NCBI RefSeq assembly: GCF_017599305.1
Contig: NZ_JAGFWR010000037.1
Span: 1-40,653, forward strand
Source of the DNA: Micromonospora antibiotica
Lineage (GTDB): Bacteria; Actinomycetota; Actinomycetes; Mycobacteriales; Micromonosporaceae
Reading direction: 5' to 3'
DNA: 40,653 bases
Part shown: in pieces, positions 1-6,132 of the stretch
Position numbering within the stretch: position 1 is the stretch's first letter
Layout of the letters: every line of letters starts with the position of its first letter
Notes under the pieces: generated by a model
What the model was told of the DNA's origin: nothing
What the model saw: the letters and a program-made list of their open reading frames with translations, nothing else
Database searches by the model: none
Program-made: the position numbers and the translations under genes

Positions 1-2
1 GT

Positions 3-121
3 GTTACGGCGGTCATGGCGGAGGGGAAACGCCCGGTTACATTCCGAACCCGGAAGCTAAGCCCTCCAGCGCCGATGGTACTGCACTCGGGAGGGTGTGG
101 GAGAGTAGGACACCGCCGGAC
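3..121 (+). rRNA. rrf: 5S ribosomal RNA
   Basis: The sequence has the recognisable actinobacterial 5S core: a GGCGGTCATGGCGGAGGGG-type 5' part, the central CCGAACCCGGAAGCTAAG block and a 3' part ending GGACACCGCCGGA that pairs with the 5' end. The exact ends are uncertain by a few bases. It must be the last gene of an rRNA operon whose 16S and 23S genes lie before the window. Confidence 0.95.
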
Positions 122-128
122 AATCTTT

Positions 129-162
129 AGTTGAGGCCGACCCTTCGGGGTCGGCCTCAACT
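129..162 (+). terminator. rRNA operon terminator
   Basis: A perfect 15-bp stem (129-143 with 148-162) closed by a TTCG tetraloop is followed by GTTTT. It lies directly after the 5S rRNA and is a convincing intrinsic terminator for the operon. It also separates rRNA transcription from the regulator gene that follows. Confidence 0.92.
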
Positions 163-392
163 GTTTTCACGCCCCGAACACGCCAAGCCACACCGTCCCC
201 TCTGCTGCCGATTTCGGTCAGCACCAGCAGTCCCGGTTCCTGGCGTTCTGCCACCCGCCCGGGCCCGCCCGGCCCCGACGATACTGCGACCGTATCGACG
301 AATGCAGATCACCACCATTTTCGTTGACCTTTATTGCGTCGTCATTCTGACATTCATGACTCTTCTTCCGTTGTCTCGGGAAGATGTGATGG

Positions 393-1064
393 ATGGACGA
401 ACTGACCAACCGGAAACAGTCGTCGTCGGGTCCGGGCCGGCCAGCAGAAGCCGAATCGTCGACGATCCGGGTCGTCGTGGTGGGCCCACCGGGCCTGCTG
501 CGTACCGCGCTGGCAGCGGTGTTGGCCGCCGCCCCCGGGTTCGAGCTGGCGGGGGAGAGTGATCCCGACCACCAGGTCACCGATCGGGTCGTCACCCGCC
601 GTCCACACGTGGTCCTGGTCGACCTGGACGGGATCGACGACCCGGCCGTCCTCACCGGACGGTGGCACGCCAGGGTGCCGGAGTGCGCCGTGGTGGTGTT
701 GACGTCCCGGCGGACCGCGCGGGTGCTGCGGCGGGCGCTCGGGGCGCGGGTGCGGGGCATCATCGCCAAGGACGTCCCGCCGCAGGAACTACTGGATCAA
801 CTGCGGCTGGTCGCCGAGGGCAACCGGATGATCGACCCGGTGACCGCGCTGGCCGCGCTCGACGCCGCGGTCAACCCGTTGAACGAGCGGGAACGGGAGG
901 TGACCGCCGCAGCTGCACGCGGTCTGTCGACCAAGGAGATCGCCGCCCATCTGCATCTGGCCCCCGGCACCGTCCGCAATCACCTGTCGGCGGTGCTGCG
1001 CAAGACCGGTGCCCGCAATCGTTGGGAAGCTGTCCTGCGCGCCCAGGACGCAGGCTGGATCTGA
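393..1064 (+). CDS. LuxR/NarL-family response regulator 1 of the lanthipeptide locus
   Basis: A 223-aa protein with a receiver-like N-terminal half (about residues 25-140) and a LuxR helix-turn-helix at the C-terminus (NEREREV, then KEIAAHLHLAPGTVRNHL, ending in GARNRWEAVLRAQDAGWI as in RamR/AmfR-type regulators). The phosphoacceptor Asp (LVDLDG), the Thr/Ser of VVLTSR and the Lys of IIAKD remain. The acidic pair that normally binds magnesium after the first strand is replaced by VGPP. The ATG at 393 has GGGAAG about 9 nt upstream. It is probably a DNA-binding activator of the adjacent lanthipeptide operon and may not be phosphorylated normally. The assignment to this operon rests on position and on the RamR-like C-terminus. 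Confidence 0.88.
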   Translation: MDELTNRKQSSSGPGRPAEAESSTIRVVVVGPPGLLRTALAAVLAAAPGFELAGESDPDHQVTDRVVTRRPHVVLVDLDGIDDPAVLTGRWHARVPECAVVVLTSRRTARVLRRALGARVRGIIAKDVPPQELLDQLRLVAEGNRMIDPVTALAALDAAVNPLNEREREVTAAAARGLSTKEIAAHLHLAPGTVRNHLSAVLRKTGARNRWEAVLRAQDAGWI

Positions 1065-1174
1065 CCAACCGTGAGAAGGGGTGTCGGTTCAGTTACGAGT
1101 TCAATAAGATTCCCAACCGTGCGTCATGGGTTGCGCACATTTCGTCAACACCTGCTTGATCTCGGGAGTTGCTT

Positions 1175-1915
1175 ATGGTCCGCACACTGCTCGCTCTCCA
1201 GGGCGGGCTGCTTCGTGGCGCCCTCGCTCAGGTGCTCTCGGCCGAGCACGACATCGAGATCGTCGGCGAGGTGGACAGCCCGCACCAGCTGCGCGCTGCG
1301 GTCCGGGCCGAACGCCCCGACGTGGCCGTGATCGAGTTCGACATGCTGACCGTGGCGGAACTGATCCACCTGGCGACGGCCGAGCCCGGTGCCGACCCCA
1401 TGGCCGATCCCGGAGCGGGGGCCATCGGCCGGGCCGACACCGTGACGGCGGGTTGTGCTCCGGTGGCCACGGACATCGTCGGTGCTGCGTCCCTGCGGCA
1501 GCGCACTGCTTCTCCGGTCACCCGCGCAGGGTCCCTGCTGGTCCTGGTGGAGCAGCGGCGGGCGGGGCGGCTCGGGTCGGTGCTCGCCGAGTACGGGAAC
1601 CGGATCGGCTTCCTCAGTCGGGACGTTCCACCCGGGCGGATCGTCGATGGGGTGCGCCAGCTCGCCGAGGGCCGGGTCGTCCTCGATCCGGATCTGGTGG
1701 TCGCCGCCCTGGAGGTCGCCGCCAGTCCGTTGACCAATCGGGAGCGGGAGGTGCTCGACGTGGTCGCCGAGGGGCATCCGGTCCAGGAGATCGCTGATCG
1801 ACTGGTGCTGTCGACCGGGACGGTGCGCAACCACCTGTCGCGGATCATGGCGAAGACCGGGGCCCGGACCCGTTGGGAGGCGGTGCGTATCGCCCGCGAG
1901 TCGGGCTGGCTGTGA
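1175..1915 (+). CDS. ramR: RamR-like LuxR-family regulator with degenerate receiver
   Basis: A 246-aa protein. The N-terminus MVRTLLALQGGLLRGALAQ and C-terminus (NREREVLDVVAEGHPVQEIA, TGTVRNHLSRIMAKTGARTR, ending ESGWL) match the RamR/AmfR family that switches on SapB-type lanthipeptide operons. The receiver half is atypical. The phosphoacceptor position is Glu (VAVIEFD), the acidic pocket is missing, the conserved Lys is Ser (GFLSRDVPP), and about 40 extra residues (roughly 70-115) interrupt the fold. Phosphorylation control is therefore unlikely. ATG 1175 is preferred over the upstream TTG because CGGGAG lies 6 nt before it. It follows regulator 1 by 110 nt, in tandem, and converges on the ABC transporter genes. 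Confidence 0.88.
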   Translation: MVRTLLALQGGLLRGALAQVLSAEHDIEIVGEVDSPHQLRAAVRAERPDVAVIEFDMLTVAELIHLATAEPGADPMADPGAGAIGRADTVTAGCAPVATDIVGAASLRQRTASPVTRAGSLLVLVEQRRAGRLGSVLAEYGNRIGFLSRDVPPGRIVDGVRQLAEGRVVLDPDLVVAALEVAASPLTNREREVLDVVAEGHPVQEIADRLVLSTGTVRNHLSRIMAKTGARTRWEAVRIARESGWL

Positions 1916-1991
1916 CCCGTCCGCCCTACCCCGTTGCCCGCCCCGCCTCGTTGCGTGGCGCAACCCCCGGTGACGACCCGGCACCGGCGGC

Positions 1992-4013
1992 CTACGCGGC
2001 ACCCCCCGCTCCGGTCGTCGACCCCGTTGCGGTCCGGGCTGTCGCCTCCGACCCGGCCCGAGCCGTCGCCACCCTCGCGCCCCGGACCGTCCCGGTGCGG
2101 GGCGTCCTGTCCGTCCCTACGGCCGGTTCCGTCCCTGGCTTCGACGCCGGGCCGGTCCCCGCCTTGTCGTCCGGTGTCGTCCAGCAGGTGGCGATCGCCG
2201 GCGGCTCGTCCTGCGTCTCGCCGTAGCCGACCAGGGCGCGGTAGGCCGCCGAGCGGGTGAGCAACCCTTCGTGGGTGTCCAGCAGCGCGGTCCGTCCGTC
2301 CAGCAGCAGGACCCGCCGGGCCCGCAGGGCCGAACTGACCCGGTGTGCGATGACCACCAGGGTGCCCGGACGGGTGGCGAAGACGCTCTCCAGTCGGGCC
2401 TCGGTCGCCGGGTCGAGGTGGCAGGTGGCCTCGTCGAGGATGATCAGCGGGGCGGGGGAGAGCCAGGCCCGCAGCAGCGCGATCTGCTGGCGTTCCCCTG
2501 CGGACAGTTTCCCCGGGCACAGCAGCGCGTCGTGGCCGCCGAGCCGGGCCAGCAGCCCGGTCAGGCCGAGCCGGGCCGCCGCCCGGTCGACCGTCTCGTC
2601 CGGCAGGCCGGGCGCCAGGTAGCCGAGGTTGTCGCGCAGCGTGCCGGTGAAGACGTACGCCTCCTGGGGGATGAGCACTCGCCGGTCGGCCAGCTCTCCC
2701 GGTGTGGCACCGGTAACCGGCAACCCTCCGACGTGGATGGTGCCGGACTGCGGATACAGCACCCCGGCGATCAGACCCGCCAGGGTCGACTTGCCGATCC
2801 CGCTGGCCCCGACGATCACCAGGTGGTCCCCGACGGGCACGTCGAGGTCGAGGTGGTCGAGCACCGGGTCGGCGTGGGGGCCGTACCGGAAGGTCACCGC
2901 ACGCAGCGACAACGCCGTCGCGGCCCGCTGCGCTCCGGGGGGCGACCATCCGGGCGGGCCGGCGGCGGGCCGGCAGTCGTCAGGGGGGAGCGCAGGTGCG
3001 GAAGCGGCCGGGCCGGCGGGCCGTGGCGCGGCGGGCCGGCCGCCGGTGGTGCCGGTGGGTGTGGTGTCCGCCGGTGCGGCGGTGCGTAGCAGCCGGTCCA
3101 GGGTGACCGCGAACCGGAGGCCGCCGGCAGCCACCCCCTGCACCAGGCTGTGCAGCGCCGGCTGCACCCCGCGCGTCACGTAGACCAGCGCGCCGAGCAC
3201 GGCACCCGGCCCCAGGCCCTGGCGGACCAGCCAGGGCGTGGCCAGCAGCAGCACCGGAACGGGCAGCCAGCCGCCCAGTGCCAGGCTCAGACCGCGCGTC
3301 GCCGCCATGGTGGCCAGCCGCCGCTCCACCCGGGCCTGGGCGTCGACGGACCCGCCGACCCAGCCGGTGACCTGGTCCCGTGCGCCGCTGGCGGCGACGT
3401 CACGATGGCCGGTCACCGCGGTCACCACGGCCCGCCCCAACTGCTCGTCGGCCTGCACGTACTCCCGTTGCCGGGTCACCATCACCGGCAGTGCCACGGC
3501 GAACAGGACGAGACCGGCCAGCACCGGCACCGCCACCACCAGGGCCACCGGGGCGGCCAGCGAGAACAGACCGAGCACGGCGGCGCCGAGCGCGAACAGG
3601 AAACCGCGTACCACCATCAGGAGACCGGCGTAGGTGTCCCGGACCAGCTCCACCTGATGGGTGAGGCGGGCGACCGCCGCGTTGTCGGCCCGGCCGCCGG
3701 CCGCAGCGGCGACCGCGCCGCGTACCACCCGGCGGAGCAGGTCGTCGCGGAACGGCTCGACCACGGCCCCGAGCAGCGCGTACGACCGGTGGGTGCCGGC
3801 CGCGCCGACCAGCACCGCCAGCCCCAGCAGGGCCAACCAGGCCAGCCCGACGTCCGGCCGGCCGGCCAGGAAGCCGCTGTCGACGGCGCGGGCGGTCAGC
3901 AGCCCGGACAGGGCCGCCGGGAGCACCTCCGCCGCCGACCAGCCGGCCAACCGCCACAGCTGCGCCCGGCGGGCCCGCAGCGCGGCCCGGGTCACCCCGA
4001 CGACGGTGCTCAC
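1992..4013 (-). CDS. ramB: ABC transporter, fused permease and ATPase (RamB-like)
   Basis: A 673-aa half-transporter with an N-terminal transmembrane domain (about residues 15-310) and a nucleotide-binding domain. The NBD shows Walker A GASGIGKST, signature LSAGERQ, Walker B LIILDEAT and H-loop VIAHR. It probably works as a heterodimer with the preceding ABC gene to export the mature SapB-like peptide. The start is GTG at 4013, which overlaps the TGA of the upstream gene in GTGA, so the two are translationally coupled; an ORF reading from further upstream is not needed. After the NBD there is an unusual low-complexity tail of about 75 residues rich in Thr, Gly, Ala and Arg, not expected in this family. 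Confidence 0.92.
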   Translation of the reverse strand: MSTVVGVTRAALRARRAQLWRLAGWSAAEVLPAALSGLLTARAVDSGFLAGRPDVGLAWLALLGLAVLVGAAGTHRSYALLGAVVEPFRDDLLRRVVRGAVAAAAGGRADNAAVARLTHQVELVRDTYAGLLMVVRGFLFALGAAVLGLFSLAAPVALVVAVPVLAGLVLFAVALPVMVTRQREYVQADEQLGRAVVTAVTGHRDVAASGARDQVTGWVGGSVDAQARVERRLATMAATRGLSLALGGWLPVPVLLLATPWLVRQGLGPGAVLGALVYVTRGVQPALHSLVQGVAAGGLRFAVTLDRLLRTAAPADTTPTGTTGGRPAAPRPAGPAASAPALPPDDCRPAAGPPGWSPPGAQRAATALSLRAVTFRYGPHADPVLDHLDLDVPVGDHLVIVGASGIGKSTLAGLIAGVLYPQSGTIHVGGLPVTGATPGELADRRVLIPQEAYVFTGTLRDNLGYLAPGLPDETVDRAAARLGLTGLLARLGGHDALLCPGKLSAGERQQIALLRAWLSPAPLIILDEATCHLDPATEARLESVFATRPGTLVVIAHRVSSALRARRVLLLDGRTALLDTHEGLLTRSAAYRALVGYGETQDEPPAIATCWTTPDDKAGTGPASKPGTEPAVGTDRTPRTGTVRGARVATARAGSEATARTATGSTTGAGGAA

Positions 4014-5677
4014 GACCGGAACACCTCCCGGTAGTCGGGGTCGGCCCACAGTGTCGGGTGCGGGCCGACCGCCCGGACCCGACCGCCCGCCACCCACGCC
4101 ACCAGGTCCGCGCGGGCGGCCATGCCGAGCCGGTGACTGACCACCACCCGGGTACGCCGGTCACCGGGGCCGGTCAGCGCCCGGGTCACCTGGTACTCGG
4201 TGGCGGTGTCCAGGCTGGACGTGGCGTCGTCGAGGATGAGCAGCCGTTCGGCGCGCAACGCGCGGGCCAGCCCGAGCCGCTGCCGTTCACCGCCGGACAT
4301 GGCGACCTCGGCCAGCGGGGTGCCGTACCGGTCGGGTAGCCGTTCGACGAAGTCGTGGATGGCGGCGGCCCTGGCCAGCGGCACCGGGTCCACGCCGACC
4401 CCGACGGCGGCACCCACCGTGTCGCCGACCAGCACCGGCCGTTCGAACCCGTAACCCACCGCGGCGTGCAGGGCTGCCGGGGCCAACTCCGGCAGCGGTA
4501 CGCCGTCCAGGAGCACCACGCCGTCGTCGGGGTCGCGCAGCCGGCCGGCGACGGCGGCGAGCAGGGACTTGCCCGCACCCGAGGCACCCACGACGGCCAG
4601 CAGGGTGCCACCGGGCACCCGCAGGTCCACCCGGTCGAGCAGGGCCCGGCCCTCGGCGTCGCGCACGGTGACTCCGCGCAGTTCCAGGGTGCCCGGCCCG
4701 GGTGGCAGGGCCCGGGTGCCGTACGGCCGGGCGGGTTCGGCGAGCACCTCGGCGGCCCGGCGGCAGCCGGCGCGTACCCGGACGGCGGTGTTCAGGGCGG
4801 CGACCACGGTGCCGAGGCCGGCACCGAGCGCGGCGTACTGGATGGCGGCCAGCAGTTCTCCGGGTGTCAGCCGGCCGGCGGTCAGCGACAACCCACCGAC
4901 GGCGACGATCGCGACCTGGAGCAGCGGGTTGAGCACGGCACCCCGGGTCGCCGCCCCGGCCAGCACCGTCCAGGTGCGTGCGCCGTGCCGGTGCAGCGCG
5001 GCGAGGGGGGTCAGCACCCGGTCGACCTCCCGTTCGCCGGTGCCGGCGGCGGCGATGGTGCGCGCCCCGGCGAGGGTCTCCACCAGCCGGCCGGCGAGGT
5101 CGCCCTGGGCCTGCTGGTAGCCGGCGACGGCGGCGGAGGCGTCGGCGACGAAGCCGCGCAGCAGCAGGGCGAGCAGCAGCAGGCCCAGCACGAAGGTGAC
5201 ACCGAGCCACGGGTCGATCAGGGTGAGCGCCACCAGGCTGCCCACCGGCGGCAACGCCACGGTGGCGGCCGTGACGACCGTGGGCGCGGCCTGCCCGGCG
5301 TCGGCCACCTGCCCCACCACCCGGCCGGCCAGGTCACCCACCGGGCGGCGGGCGGCGGTGCGCGGGTCGAGGGCGAACAGGTGCCCGACCAGGGTGTGCC
5401 GCAGGTGCGCCACCGACCGGGCGGTGGCCGCGCCGGTGCCGTAGTCGCGGATGACGCCGACGACGACCAGCAGGGCGACCAGGGCGGCGACGGCGGCCAG
5501 CCAACGGCCGGGGGAGGACTGCGGGGCGGCTCCGACGGCGGCGTCGACGGCCCGTCCCAGCACGGCCGGCAGGGCCAGTTCGGCTGCGGTACCGGCCACG
5601 GTGACCACGGCCAACGTCGGGGTCCACCAGCCGGCGGCGCGCACCGCCCGCAGCAGGAGCCGGTCGTCCGGTGTCAT
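4010..5677 (-). CDS. ramA: ABC transporter, fused permease and ATPase (RamA-like)
   Basis: A 555-aa half-transporter: transmembrane domain in the first 300 or so residues, then an NBD with Walker A GASGAGKS, signature MSGGERQ, Walker B LLILDDAT and H-loop VVSHR. Walker B ends in Asp-Asp instead of Asp-Glu, so the usual catalytic Glu is Asp here. The partner has the normal Glu. This one-degenerate-site pattern is typical of heterodimeric ABC exporters. ATG 5677 is chosen because GGAAGGGG lies just upstream. The gene follows the two precursor genes after a hairpin, as ramA follows ramS in Streptomyces. Confidence 0.92.
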   Translation of the reverse strand: MTPDDRLLLRAVRAAGWWTPTLAVVTVAGTAAELALPAVLGRAVDAAVGAAPQSSPGRWLAAVAALVALLVVVGVIRDYGTGAATARSVAHLRHTLVGHLFALDPRTAARRPVGDLAGRVVGQVADAGQAAPTVVTAATVALPPVGSLVALTLIDPWLGVTFVLGLLLLALLLRGFVADASAAVAGYQQAQGDLAGRLVETLAGARTIAAAGTGEREVDRVLTPLAALHRHGARTWTVLAGAATRGAVLNPLLQVAIVAVGGLSLTAGRLTPGELLAAIQYAALGAGLGTVVAALNTAVRVRAGCRRAAEVLAEPARPYGTRALPPGPGTLELRGVTVRDAEGRALLDRVDLRVPGGTLLAVVGASGAGKSLLAAVAGRLRDPDDGVVLLDGVPLPELAPAALHAAVGYGFERPVLVGDTVGAAVGVGVDPVPLARAAAIHDFVERLPDRYGTPLAEVAMSGGERQRLGLARALRAERLLILDDATSSLDTATEYQVTRALTGPGDRRTRVVVSHRLGMAARADLVAWVAGGRVRAVGPHPTLWADPDYREVFRS

Positions 5678-5700
5678 CGCGCCCCTTCCCACGCCGCGCG

Positions 5701-5730
5701 GCCCCGGACCGGCAGGTGCCGGTCCGGGGC
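5701..5730 (-). terminator. Hairpin between precursor and exporter genes
   Basis: A perfect 12-bp inverted repeat (5701-5712 with 5719-5730, 6-nt loop CAGGTG) lies between the stop of the last precursor gene and the start of the first ABC gene. It has no U-tract. It may act as a partial terminator or a 3' stabilising stem that keeps precursor mRNA more abundant than exporter mRNA. Confidence 0.6.
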
Positions 5731-5747
5731 CATGCGATACCGGTCGA

Positions 5748-5867
5748 TCAGTTGCAGGTGGTGACGCTGAGCGAGCTGTCGCCGCAGAGCAGCAGGCTGG
5801 CCTGGCTGCCGCCGCCGGTACGCTCGGTGGCCGGCAGTTCCATCGCCTGGAGGTCGAGCAGAGCCAT
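5748..5867 (-). CDS. ramS: SapB-like class III lanthipeptide precursor (copy 1)
   Basis: A 39-aa peptide, MALLDLQAMELPATERTGGG followed by a core ending LSVTTCN. The leader has the LLDLQ-type recognition helix of class III substrates (LFDLQ in RamS). The core holds two SxxSxxxC motifs: S21-S24-C28 and S31-S34-C38. These are the pattern LanKC enzymes convert into lanthionine or labionin rings. The second half, with ASLLLCGDSSLS, is nearly the RamS sequence, so the product should be a SapB-like surfactant peptide needed for aerial growth. An AGAGGTAAG ribosome site precedes ATG 5867. The gene is too short for ordinary ORF calling. Confidence 0.95.
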   Translation of the reverse strand: MALLDLQAMELPATERTGGGSQASLLLCGDSSLSVTTCN

Positions 5868-5943
5868 GGTCTTACCTCTTTCTGTCGTCATTGGACGTGC
5901 CTGGTGGTGAACCTCGTCGGGTCGTCGGTCGACGACCGTCGGC

Positions 5944-6063
5944 TCAGTTGCAGGTGGTGACGCTGAGCGAGCTGTCGCCGCAGAGCAGCAGACTCGCCCG
6001 GCTTCCGCCGCCGGTACGCTCGGCGGCCGGCAGCTCCATCCCCTGAAGGTCGAGCAGGGCCAT
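5944..6063 (-). CDS. ramS: SapB-like class III lanthipeptide precursor (copy 2)
   Basis: A 39-aa peptide that differs from the other copy at only three positions: leader residues 8 (G for A) and 14 (A for T), and residue 22 (R for Q) at the leader/core border. Both SxxSxxxC ring motifs (S21/S24/C28, S31/S34/C38) are identical. It lies first after the synthetase gene and has a very strong GGAGG ribosome site (GAAAGGAGGAAAGAC before ATG 6063). Residue 22 is R in RamS as well, so this copy is closer to the Streptomyces peptide. A recent tandem duplication is the simplest origin. Confidence 0.95.
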   Translation of the reverse strand: MALLDLQGMELPAAERTGGGSRASLLLCGDSSLSVTTCN

Positions 6064-6132
6064 GTCTTTCCTCCTTTCCACAGGTGTCGGGTCGGGTGGC
6101 CCCGGGGTGACCCCCGGGGAGCGGGTGGGCCG

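Noticed and set aside
2271..3089. Long plus-strand open frames antisense to the ABC transporter genes (also 3150-4034 and 4355-5764)
   Set aside because: They are high-GC shadow frames: Gln/Arg/Gly-rich translations with no domain, opposite genes that have complete ABC motifs.
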